64,000 bases of DNA from Drechmeria coniospora. Its lineage: Eukaryota; Ascomycota; Sordariomycetes; Hypocreales; Ophiocordycipitaceae. Each line of letters begins with the position of its first letter. The first letter of the stretch is position 1. The translations under genes and the position numbers were made by a program. The DNA is taken from positions 124,001 to 188,000 of the forward strand of contig NC_054390.1 in assembly GCF_001625195.1 (NCBI RefSeq). Reading direction: 5' to 3'. Below, in pieces: positions 23,001-33,874 of the stretch. Under the pieces are notes generated by a model that made no database searches, was not told the origin of the DNA, and worked only from the letters and a program-made list of their open reading frames with translations.

Positions 23001-26000
23001 GACCCACACCGGGGACCAGTACTGTTATACCTTCCTCTGAATGTATTGGTAACTGCCCTACGAGAATTATTGTTACCGTTGGTCCTTCTGCGGGTATAAC
23101 TACAGTTAAGACTACTAGTACTATAACTGGTATAGTACCCGGCACGATGACTATGTCTCCACCGATTAATTGCAACCCATGCACAATAACCATTTTTGAA
23201 ACTGTAACTTCAAACCAGGGTCTGGATGTAGTAGTAACTATATTTACAACAGGGATAATACCAGGAACTGCAACTATCTTGCCTTCTGTAGATTGCACGC
23301 ATCCATGTACTACAACAATAATTATTACGCAGCCTCCTGATATAGCTTTAACTACTACAGTTGCAGGAACGATTCCTGGCACCTCTACTATCTTGCCTCC
23401 TGTTGGTTGCACGCACCCATGCACTACGAGTGTTGTTATAACTGTAACCTCACTACAACCACCGGATACTGCTGTAACAACTACATTTACGACTGGCACC
23501 ATACCGGGAACGTCAATAATTTTACCCCCTACAGATTGCACGCATCCCTGTACTACGAGTATTATTATTACACAGCCTCCTGATATAGCCGTAACAACTA
23601 CCACTACAGGGACAGTGCCTGGCACGTCTACTGTAATACCCCCAGTTGATTGCACGCACCCGTGCACGACAACTGTAATTATAACAATAACTTCTAACCA
23701 GCCTCCTGATACAGCTATAACAACAACGATTACGACTGGCACTGTACCAGGAACCTCAACAATTTTGCCTCCTACCGATTGCACGCACCCGTGCACTACA
23801 AGAATTATTATAACCATACCTCCCGACACAATCGTAACAAAAACGGTACCTGGAACATTGCCTGTAACGTCGACTATCCAGCCACCGCCCGACTGCACTC
23901 ATCCATGTACGACGAGCGTTATCGTTATTACGACGCCGAGCCAGGCCCCGGATACGGCCGAAACAACGACGGTTCCCGGTACTATCGCTACTACAAGCAC
24001 TATTACGCCGCCGCCCGACTGCACCCATCCATGTACGACGAGCGTTATTGTTATTACGACGCCGAGCCAGGCCCCGGATACGGCCGAAACAACGACGGTT
24101 CCCGGTACTATCGCTACTACAAGCACTATTACGCCGCCGCCCGACTGCACCCATCCATGTACGACAAGCGTTATTGTAGTTACGACGCCCAACCAGCCCC
24201 CGGACACGGCCGTAACGACGACGGTCCCTGGTACTATCGCTACTACAAGCACTATTACGCCGCCGCCCGACTGCACCCATCCGTGTACGACAAGCGTTAT
24301 TGTAGTTACGACGCCCAACCAGCCCCCGGACACGGCCGTAACGACGACGGTCCCCGGTACTATCGCTACTACAAGCACTATTACGCCGCCGCCCGACTGC
24401 ACCCATCCGTGCACTACGAGCGTCGTCGTCTTTACGACCCCGATCCAGCCTCTAGACACGGCCATAACGACGACGGTTACCGGTTCGGTGCCCGGTACGA
24501 CTACTGTTACGCCTCCAGCCGACTGCACACACCCTTGCACTACGAGCATTATTATTACACAGCCTCCTGATATTGCCGTGACAACTACTACTACAGGGAC
24601 AGTGCCTGGCACGTCTACTGTAATACCCCCAGTTGATTGCACGCACCCGTGCACGACAACTGTAATTATAACAATAACTTCTAACCAGCCTCCTGATACA
24701 GCTATAACAACAACGATTACGACTGGCACTTTACCAGGAACCTTAACAATTTTGCCTCCTACCGATTGCACGCATCCGTGCACTACAAGAATTATTATAA
24801 CCATACCTCCCGACACAATCGTAACAACAACAGTGCCTGGAACATTGCCTGTAACGTCGACTATCCCGCCACCGCCCGACTGCACTCATCCATGTACGAC
24901 GAGCGTTATTGTTATTACGACGCCGAGCCAGGCCCCGGATACGGCCGAAACAACGACGGTTCCCGGTACTATCGCTACTACAAGCACTATTACGCCGCCG
25001 CCCGACTGCACCCACCCGTGTACGACGAGCGTCATCGTCGTTACGACGCCCAACGAGCCCCCGGACACGGCCGTAACTACTACGGTTTCCGGTTCGGTGC
25101 CCGGTACGACTACTATTTCGCCGCCAGCCGACTGTATACACCCATGCACTACAAGTGTTATTATTACGCAACCTAATGATGTTGCTATAACTGTAACTAC
25201 ATTTGGCACAGTTCCAGGCACCACAACTGTCACACCACTCCCTGATTGTACGCACCCGTGCACTACAAGCGTTATTATTACCGCTTCTCCTCTACCACTA
25301 AACTGTTCTGTATCGGGATTTCTCGCTCAGCAGGCTGGTAGTGCTATGGAATTATATGGTGTGGACCTAATAACTGGTGAAGCAAGTCTCATTAATGGGA
25401 ATATGGATACTGCACCATGGGCAGGCGTTAATGCTATTGGATATAATGTTATGGATAACTATATTTACGGGGCGACCTATACTTCATCGCTTGGACCGGG
25501 CAACTTAATCCGTATCGGAGCTGGAGGTGAAACTCTGGTATTGCCAATATCGATGCCATTCTTTACAACTTGCGGCGACGTCGCTCCCGATGGCCAGTTT
25601 TATATTTTAGGCGCCGAAGGCACTGGTAGTACTCCTGCATGGGCCCAGATTGACCTGTCCGACTCAAGTTCTCCTAGTTATGGCAACGTAGTTGCTAGAG
25701 GAAATACCCGTATTACCCAAGCAGTTAGGGACTGGGCCTATGTCCCTGGAGCAGGAAATTTCTTATGGACTTATGCGGATACGGGAGCCTCGCCAAATGT
25801 CGTAGGCTTATTCCGTTGGGATTTGACGACTCATGCCTTTACTGGCGTTCGAAATTTATTCACAATTAGCTATACCTCCCATATTGGAGCGGTTTATGCA
25901 TCGGCGGACGGATATCTCTACGGCAGCGATAATGTTTCTGGCAGAATTTATAGGGTTAACGTTACGAGTTCACAACCTTATCAGCTCGTTTCATCTGGTC

Positions 26001-26887
26001 CCCGAAGCGGAGGGAATGATGGTGCAAGATGCGTAAATGCGCTTGATCCAATCTCGACCACTACAGCTATTACACAACCTACTGATACCGCTTCTCCTCT
26101 ACCACTAAACTGTTCTGTATCGGGATTTCTCGCTCAGCAGGCTGGTAGTGCTATGGAATTATATGGTGTGGACCTACTAACTGGTGAAGCAAGTCTCATT
26201 AATGGGAATATGGATACTGCACCATGGGCAGGTGTTAATGCTATTGGATATAATGTTATGGATAACTATATTTACGGGGCGACCTATACTTCATCGCTTG
26301 GACGGGGCAACTTGATCCGCATCGGAGCTGGAGGTAACACTTTGGTATTGCCAATACCGATCCCTTTCTTTACAACTTGCGGCGATGTTGCTCCCGATGG
26401 CCAGTTTTATATTTTAGGCGCCGAAGGCACTGGTAGTACTCCTGCATGGGCCCAGATTGACTTGTCCGACTCAAGTTCTCCTAGTTATGGCAATGTAGTT
26501 GATAGCGGAAACACCCGCATTACCCAAGCAGTTAGGGACTGGGCCTATGTCCCTGGAGCAGGAAATTTCTTATGGACTTATGCGGATACGGGAGCCTCGC
26601 CAAATGTCGTAGGCTTATTCCGTTGGGATTTGACGACTCATGCCTTTACTGGCGTTCGGAATTTATTTACAATTAGCTATACCTCCCATATTGGAGCGGT
26701 TTATGCATCGGCGGATGGTTATCTCTACGGCAGCGATAATGTTTCTGGCAGAATTTATAGGGTTAACGTTACGGGTTCAGAACCTTTTGAGCTCGTTTCA
26801 ACTGGTCCCCAAAGCGGAGGGAATGATGGTGCAAGATGCGTAAATGCGCTTGCTCCAATCTCAAGCGGCAGTAGTACAGCCACTTGA
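14009..26887 (+). CDS. Giant modular secreted adhesin 1: CX3C stalk with two DUF6923-like propeller heads
   Basis: I propose exon 1 at 14009-14121 and exon 2 at 14179-26887, about 4273 residues. The large open frame alone has no ATG near its start and is closed upstream by TAA at 14165. Exon 1 supplies a Met and a hydrophobic leader (MFYPLRLLALTPYFYTT). Order of parts: a Thr/Ile-rich N-region with WTG/WTE/WTD repeats up to about residue 265; about 70 units of 38 residues with consensus ESTYGPTAGTSTIPP then a CIGNCPTRIIVTVG core; about 18 units with DCTHPCTTS; and two near-identical C-terminal domains of about 255 residues, starting NCSVSGFLAQQAGS, with a DUF6923/propeller-like pattern (GVDLITGEASL, YIYGATY, DGQFYILG, YLYGSDN). 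No C-terminal GPI signal is seen. I infer an extracellular stalk with binding heads. Polyadenylation-like AATAAA occurs at 26939. Confidence 0.85.
14122..14178 (+). other. Predicted intron 1 of giant gene 1
   Basis: The sequence starts GTATAT, ends TTGCTAG and is 57 nt. It removes the in-frame TAA at 14165-14167 and keeps phase with the long frame. Other GT/AG pairs around it either give too short an intron (31 nt with the CAG at 14194) or break the frame. The branch site is weak, so the exact boundaries are provisional. Confidence 0.5.
14865..23100 (+). repeat. Coding 459-bp higher-order repeat (four CX3C units of 38-39 codons)
   Basis: Units come in a fixed order of four: GCIGYCPT, then GCVGNCPT, then GCTGNCPT, then GCIGNCPT, with distinct linkers (STTDAIT, GTSGVIL, STTGVIT, GPSGGIT). 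The four units make 153 codons, or 459 bp. The last blocks (about 21850, 22309 and 22768) are exactly 459 bp apart and almost identical. Earlier blocks near 15-17 kb are more diverged. About 17-18 higher-order copies fit in the interval. Confidence 0.92.
23130..25280 (+). repeat. Coding DCTHPCTTS repeat array with GC-rich islands
   Basis: About 18 units of 28-43 codons carry DCTHPCTTSVI plus a PPDTAVTTTVPGT linker. Units in about 23866-24545 and 24862-25135 use GC-rich codons (GACTGCACCCATCC, ACGCCGCCGCCC). The flanking units encode the same peptides with AT-rich codons. A block at 23565-23930 recurs 987 bp later at 24552-24917. Confidence 0.9.
25288..26860 (+). repeat. Tandem duplication of the C-terminal domain (807-bp period)
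   Basis: Two copies of a domain-coding segment start at 25288 and 26095, both with CCTCTACCACTAAACTGTTC. They differ at a small number of bases over roughly 750 bp, and the second copy ends the gene. The near identity points to a recent duplication or to gene conversion. Confidence 0.92.
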
Positions 26888-28974
26888 CAAAGTAACGATT
26901 TACTATAAGTAGTAGTACTAAAAATATTATATGTGTGAAATAAAAAAAAATATTATTATAATTAAAAAAAGTATTATTTCACTCTTCCAAATAATATTAT
27001 TACTATTGTTATAGTTATTGTAATTAGTAGAAGCTGTAAGGGGTTGCACCCCGTATGTTCACTTGGGCGCTGCACGGCTCGCAGCGATGAAGGCGGCGCC
27101 CCACATGAGCAAGGGAGCATCATAACGTGCGAAGGCCGCTAAGTCACGTGCGCTGGCGCGCACAAAGGTAGAACGCCGATGGCAATTATACATTAGTGGA
27201 GGAGGCATGGAACGTTGAATATTTATCACAAATACGTGCGGCACCTGGTCCCACAGTGCCGCCCCGTAAAAGAAGCAAGGATATTATATTGTAGGGCTCT
27301 TATAAGGTATTAGGCATAGCTACCTCTTCTTAGAGGCTGATCGTTAAGGGAGCGACCGTGGGACGATCGCTATCCGTCCATATTACTAGTGGGTGCCCAA
27401 AGGAGGAAATAGCAACTTGGTTACAAATAGCGTCGAACCGCCTTTTTAGCAGTACATAGATTGGTGGTATGTCGCCTTGATGCTAAAAGCCGCCCCTTGT
27501 TGGTAACGAAGTTGACGTTTTAGATTCAAGAGTATTACACAGCTGCTGCTTCGGAAATGGGATTAGGTTAACCTATTTAGCAAACTTGTCTAATATGTAC
27601 AGTACCGATACATAGCCAACAAAATCGGAGCGACTTTGGCTAGACTGGGCGTAATGTCGATATTGTTAATTCAGGCTGCCGTTGTCAGCTACAACGATTA
27701 AGACAGATATTATATCGTTATCCTTGCAATAAAACTACAACTTAAGTACATACTGTATCGTTTCGCTACTGGAGGGATGCAGTAGCCTCCTTAATGCTTA
27801 GGGTTAACCCTAGGGATTATTGGAGCTTTTATAACAGCTGTGTTGATGGGTCTCCTAGGACCACTAATACACTATGAGTAATGCTTTTGTACATGTGACT
27901 GTTTGGACTGCTGCGAGGCGACGATGTGGTCACAAATTGTCTTCAGGGCGCCCTTGTCCTACCCTCGCGTCTTGCTAACTAGCCACCAAAGGCCTGATCG
28001 ATTGTGGCGAGGCCTGGAGCGGTACTGTAAATGTTAGTGCATATATTCCTCGCAACCCACTAGTCGCTGCCAACGAAGGTCCACTTTAGTGGCCAAACTA
28101 CAAGCTTGCCCGCTATGTCGACCATATTGTTGTTGAACCTCTGGATCATAGTATTACGGATCATAGTATTACGATACTTCTAAATGGCAGGTGTGCGATA
28201 CTGCCTGAAAGACCATCAAATCGTCGACAAGGCGGCGATTGTGGCGATGATTGCAAGAGATATAAATGGAACTGTTTCAGGAAACTTTGTGCATCGTGAC
28301 AAAATCGAAACTCACAGTCCGTCATCAGTGTTACCATGTTGCGGCGGCAATGGGCAGCATGGGTGGGCTGATCACTACGGCTCTGTAGTCATAACCAACC
28401 GGGCACACAGCAGCTCTTGGAATTGCAGCAGCCCTGGCAGTCACAACAACCCCAGCAGGTACGGCAGCAGCCCTGAAGTAACTGCGGCCCGGGAAGTCGC
28501 AGTGGCCCTGGCCCTACCGTTTGACAATCTATAGACTATCTACTGATGGAGAGGCCCTTGTGAATTCCGAGAGTTAGTACTGGGATAGCAAAATCGACAA
28601 TATTCACGTGTGTTGGCATCATGAAATGGACCAACCGTGTTTGCGGGTATGGGCCTTTAATTATGTACAGTATGTACTCCGCAGCTTGTGCGGGGTTGGT
28701 TGAGTCACACTCAGCTGCCCGCTGCTATAAAATGCGCAGATGTTGTATTATACTGAGTATGACACAGTACACGATCACGGTCCCGCTTTTGCAAAACACC
28801 TGCCCAATGTCCCATGTAAGTGGACGACGCTGGACGACGTTGTTAGCAAAGATGAAGCAGATCGTTGTAAACAAGGGTAACGAAGGGGCTATAGAACGGT
28901 CTATGGATACACAATCTCACTTCTCTCCGTCCCCTTCTTAGCACCACATAGCTAAGCAAATCCCACTTAGCCAT
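26888..28974. other. 3' flank of giant gene 1 and spacer, no confident gene
   Basis: An extremely AT-rich stretch (26900-27030) with AATAAA at 26939 is a likely 3' UTR and polyadenylation zone. A minus frame at 27059-27244 and a plus frame at 28184-28534 have no recognisable domain. A 15-bp direct repeat (GGATCATAGTATTAC twice) lies at 28143-28172. Confidence 0.5.
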
Positions 28975-29966
28975 TTGTGCCCAACACCCATCGAGCGCCA
29001 TAAGTCCGCTCACCTCTACGCTGCATCTATCGCCTGTGTCTCCCTACACGACCCCATCCACTATAGCATCCAACACTCCCAAACCCTTCACCGTCTAGCG
29101 CTGCTGCAGCACTGGAACATCCCCTCTGACTCCAATGTACTAGAACTGGGATGTAGGCAGGGGGATTGTACGACTGTCCTTGCCTCTGCTGTGGGCGAGC
29201 AGGGGGTGGTGGTGGCAGTCGTCCGGCAGAATTGGATTATGGTGCCTCCTTCCGCTTTCCTGCCGGCGAGAGAGTAACTCAGCCAAATAATGGCTTCTCC
29301 AGGTGCACCGTATATCCTCGGTCAAGCGCAGCGGTATATCTCTCAGAACCCTCTGGGTAGACAGATTCCATGGGTCCAACAAGCCCCTCCAGACTACCTA
29401 TCCTCCCTCCCTTCCCCCTCTTCCACCACCCCCTTCCCGCCTGCAAACGAAAGTAGGACCTTTGAATCGACCGTGCTCACCCACTTCTTATGGTACTTCA
29501 GCTCCCTTCTCTCTTCTTTTCAACCTTCCGCGCCCTCGGGCAGCACAGTCAGCGTGTCCTCCTTGCTGAGTGGTCATTAGTGGCGACGCACCCCTCTGCC
29601 CAGCCTCACGTACTAGCTACCCTCACCCAGGCAGTATTACAGAGCCATAAGGCCAAGATCAGGGTCTCGAACGTCCTCATCGTGCTGGGGCTATAGCAGC
29701 TTACCGAGCTGGACCTGGCTGCTGGGTGGCAGCTGGAGCGTGAGACCCGCGTACAAGGTGGCGATGGGTTGTTAGACGGGCAATGGGATGTGTCCACTTG
29801 TCTTTCTCCCTCTTTTGAAACGGATGTAAAGGAGCTGGTGATTAATGAGAAGGAATGGGCAGTCATTCTTGCGTTGCGGGATGCGTGTGAGGCGAGCGTG
29901 GAAGGTGTGCAGGGGGGTCGGAGAAGTGTTAGGGCTATGGATATTTGGGCTGCCAATTTTGTTTAA
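28975..29966 (+). pseudogene. SAM-dependent methyltransferase pseudogene
   Basis: Consecutive pieces in alternating frames reconstruct one class I methyltransferase-like protein. The first frame carries a motif I-like VLELGCRQGD (the usual second Gly is Arg) after QTLHRLALLQHWN. The next pieces carry AELDYGASF, then LGQAQRYISQNPLG with FESTVLTHFLWYFSS, then FRALGQHSQRVLLAEWSLVA. An in-frame TAG at 29694-29696 separates that last piece from LTELDLAAGWQLERETR and the C-terminus (RSVRAMDIWAANFV). At least three frameshifts and one nonsense codon are present, so it is not functional as read. It is GC-richer than its surroundings. Related fungal proteins are often annotated only as methyltransferase-domain proteins, so the substrate is unknown. 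Confidence 0.8.
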
Positions 29967-31134
29967 TCGGGCGAGTTTATCGTGTTGCACCCTCTTCATG
30001 GCCAATCTCTGACTCTGCCGTGCTTGTACAACTTGACGTACAAACAATACCATTCGTACTCAAGCGCGGAGGGTTCACGCGTATAGTAATGCTATGTTCA
30101 TTCCGCTCATTCTGCCTTTTCTTCACCCCAGCAAACAAGGCGGCTGCTTACCAGTGCCGTTACCCAGCCTCTAGGGATTTAGAGGCGCTCGCCCATAGGC
30201 TAGTAACTATAGTAGAAGCTGCTTTGTATAGTGGCGGCACTCGTACTACGTCATGTGGTTAATCATCGAGCAGACCTAGAGACCAGCACTGGGGAGTCGG
30301 CATAGAGTAGCAATGGCCCTCGGTTGGTCAGTTCACGTCCCTCATTTGATATGTAGCTAATACTATGGACTGAAGCATGTCCTCAATGTGCAACGCCAAG
30401 TCAACCAACCCCTGAAATGACCTAGCTACTGGCGCTCGGGTACTATGAATTCGTCCACTAACAAAACTCTGATAGCGCATGCATCCTGAAAGTGCATTCA
30501 TAACCCAAATACCTGAGCTTATCTCCGCTCTCAAATCAAGAAATCGAGGTCCTCGTTTTAGAACGAAGAACAGCAGTAAGTTTTTGATAGTATGGAACCT
30601 ATCAAATTAGCTAGACGTAGAGAAAGTGTAGGCTAATCCCATTAATCGCATCACCATAAGGATTTCAACCAGTGTTACCTCCTATGTTCCAGAAAGTGGG
30701 CATCTTATTGTAAGACAGCAGCGACCGTTGTTCAGAATGATGGACCTTCCAATACTCACAACTCTTGTTCTGGAATGGATTTGTAAGGTCCGAATGGATT
30801 TGTTCAAAGTCGAGACCAGCCGTGCAAAGGAATATTTAACTGTTCTCAGGTTATCCTCGGGACCATTAGGGTGCCGATATGCCTTAGCGGCAGAAGAGCG
30901 GCAGGGTGGCCTATCGATGCTGTCCCAGCTACCGAGCTACTCATAGCTCCGCAAGATAAAAGGTTGTTATAAGGAACTTTGCAAAAAAAATAGCGTTTTA
31001 TATAATCTTACATGTTATAGAATTTATTGCTAGCTGTACTAGAAAACTACCTTGACATATTCATTACCCGACTTGGCTGAATATTGCAGCCCTTAAGAGT
31101 ACGGCAAATAATGTACATGGCAGAGGTTCCTTCC
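29967..31134. other. Spacer with short gene remnants, none identifiable
   Basis: A minus frame at 30328-30534 (starting MRAEISSGIWVMNA) and a plus frame at 30728-30946 look protein-like but match nothing I recognise and have no flanking exons. They may be pieces of dead genes. Confidence 0.4.
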
Positions 31135-31314
31135 TGTGTGTTACATGTATATAGTGGCCAATAGTAGACTAGGATCACGTGATCGTGTGGGGCACGATTA
31201 TAGAGAGGATAAAAGTGGCCGCTTAGGGGCAGCCTCTTTTCCCTCCTTTCGTACCAAATTGAATCTATTGAAAGAGATCTCTTGTTACCAGTTTCCCCCA
31301 GAACCGAACCAACA
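31135..31314 (+). mobile_element. Solo copia LTR with perfect target duplication
   Basis: A 180-bp LTR from TGTGTGTTACATG to CCGAACCAACA. CTTCC flanks it on both sides (31130-31134 and 31315-31319). It is close in sequence to the LTRs of the full-length element, and in the opposite orientation. Confidence 0.93.
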
Positions 31315-32093
31315 CTTCCTGTTATGTATTGATCCAATTTGTGTCATGACTACAAGATGTATATCGTACCTAATGCCTGGTTGAAATGTTAATATTAACT
31401 CACATAAGACATTACAAGCAAAGAAGCCAATTAATTAGGTAGCACCACCACTTACACAATAATATATCATTCATGGAACATTACAATCTATGGTCAATCC
31501 TCATTGCTTCACTCCGCAATTACCTCCACCACAGATCTCCTGCAATGAAATTAGTACGATGCAAATGAAAGCGTATATTTTAGTAGTACTACGGCTCGGC
31601 GTCACCTTCTTACTTCTCGATAACTCTGGATCTCTTGGGAAAGGCAATTCCATAGCTCACTCTCAATGCAACTTTTGACGCCATTTCTCATATGGTAGTG
31701 CAGCCGAAATTCTGGAACAATAAAAAAGGTATCGAAAGCCGCGGCGTGGCAACCGGCCAGTCGTGAAAATGCTTGACCATAATTATAAATGCATGCACCA
31801 ATTCGACCACGTACCAATCACGGTCTTAATCAGTAGCTGTCCGTCTAGAGTTGAAGCCCTGGCTGCTGCTTGGTCCATCATGTTAAATGGACACATCATA
31901 ATACGACTAGCTTTGCTTCCCTGCTGGCGCAATTAGATGGTGGCTTCTTTCTTTTGCATGATAGAACAAGTTGATGATTATGCCACAAGAAAGGGGAGAA
32001 TTCGAGACGAAGCGTGCATAAGGCCCATTTGGTAGGTGTCATTATTCTTAGTTCCTCCCTTCAGACTGCAACCAGCTGCTGGCAACACGACGG
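31315..32093. other. Spacer downstream of the subtilase fragment, nothing recognised
   Basis: Only short overlapping frames are present. No repeat or regulatory signal was recognised. Confidence 0.5.
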
Positions 32094-33652
32094 CTACTGA
32101 TAGTGAATAGAGAACGGTAGTGTTTCTTTAACATCCCAATCAGTCTGCTTGGTAGCATTGCCAAATATCCGTAATGCGCAGATGACAATCTTATACTTTC
32201 CTGCAGGCGCATACTCTCCAGTGTCGAGCCTACCGCCCCACTGCCAGTTGTTATACAATCCAGGACTCAAATACTTCTTGGGGAAGCCAAAAGGCTGACC
32301 GATTGTCTTGAATCCCCAGTGTTCCACGGTCAGGTTCTTGGGCTGGCTCACCATAGGCACAATATAAGCCGATACAAGGGGCGTCCCAAGGGTTGGCTTC
32401 ATAGCTATTGAAGGTAGTACCGCCGGCGTATTGTTCTTGCCGCCTGATGCCGGGAGTACAAAGAATTCGTTCGCTTGAATTTCAGCACGGGACGTACCAT
32501 TGGCACGTGCGATCCAAGCATTCTCGGGCCTCAGAACCGTGGCATTACGAAGTGAGCCGGTAATACCTTGGTAAGATATGGATATTGAAGTATCATCCGT
32601 ACTGTTGATAATAATCCAGCCAGACCAGTAGGGTAGGCGCTTGGTGTCGAGACCCAAAGGGGGGCTTGCTCGTACTTCGAAGGAAGATGAATCGCTGGGG
32701 TTCAAGGTAATAGAGTCTTGGTTGAAAGCTATACTTGCTGTAGCCCGTATCCTGGTAAGTTCGTTTGGGAACTGAGCAATACTAGCACTCTCATTTAGGG
32801 CGTATACAGTAATTGCTGGTATATAAGAAATCGTATATGTGATCGCCTTGTGACCAATATTACGAATTGATACCTTAACTGATGATAAAAAGTTATCTGT
32901 GTCATTAAACGATATTGCAGAAGGTTCCAGAATCGCTGTTGCAAAGGCTGCATCGTAGGCTTGAACGAGTCCACCCCCTTGCTGTGCTACTGGGGCATAG
33001 TAGTCGTAGAACCTTCGGCCATCGTGAAATAGCTGAGGTTTTGCAGTAGAGGATAGCAAGCTGTTAATTATTTTTCGATCCAATGTACCACGAGCCTCGG
33101 CGATGAGCGCAATGATACCCGCTACCATCGGCGTGGACATTGACGTTCCAGATAGTATTGAATAACCGCCCAAGGCCATAGGGTACGTAGAGATAATATC
33201 ACCACCAGGGCCTCCGACTTGGGGCTTAACCTCCATATCCCAAGTTGGACCCCAAGTAGAGAATAGGCTAACAGCACCGCCAGTAGCATTATTTGGTCGA
33301 GAGATTAGATGATAATCCGACGAATTGGAGCTAGGCATCATTAGAGTAACCTTCTTACCGTGCGTTACCGCTTCGGTCCAATGTACTCCAATATCTGAAT
33401 GTACCATACCAAAGGCAAGGATGCGATCATCAAAATATGTATCTACTTTCGCATTTACCGATGCTGGATCAGGGTATACCATGAAATACCTACCCCCCTT
33501 GGCCACAGCACTCCGCATTTGATGTGATAAAGGGCAGTGCTTGGTCGAATACATTATTAAGACAATCCTGTAGCTTAGGTCGGGAGTAGTATCAGGCAGC
33601 GTATCGCATGCACTACCATTCACGGAAGTATTGATCCCCAGAGGATATATAT
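32094..33652 (-). pseudogene. 3' part of an interrupted S8 subtilase (PA and Ser regions)
   Basis: An open frame continues from the retrotransposon edge (33652) to the stop at 32094, about 519 codons. It starts with IYPLGINTSVNGSACDTLP, which corresponds to the protease-associated (PA) insert region of secreted fungal subtilases. It carries the nucleophile motif GTSMSTPMVAG and ends with a beta-rich C-terminal region. The catalytic Asp lies in the other piece at 39.9-40.6 kb, and the HGTH segment with the catalytic His was found in neither. The first codon read as Met by an ORF finder is GTG, so this is not an independent gene start. The intact frame suggests recent interruption or residual constraint. 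Confidence 0.88.
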
Positions 33653-33832
33653 TGTTGGTTCGGTTCTGGGGGAAACTGGTAACAAGAGATCTCTTTCAAT
33701 GGATTCAATTTGGTACGAAAGGAGGGAAAAGAGGCTGCCCCTAAGCGGCTACTTTTATCCTCTCTGTGATCGTGCCCCACACGATCACGTGATCCTAGTC
33801 TACTATTGGCCACTATATACATACAACACACA
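33653..33832 (-). repeat. 3' LTR of the copia element
   Basis: 180 bp, TGTTGGTTCGG to CAACACACA on the plus strand. It lies about 40 bp beyond the pol stop codon. A purine-rich stretch on the minus strand (GGGAGTAGAAGGAGCAGG) lies about 40-65 bp before it, farther than a typical polypurine tract. Confidence 0.93.
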
Positions 33833-33874
33833 CAGGCAGCTCTTTAAAAAGTGCTTAAATCCTACCTGCTCCTT

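Noticed and set aside
14650..25263. Many minus-strand frames within giant gene 1
   Set aside because: They recur with the 459-bp period of the coding repeat and are its antisense shadow.
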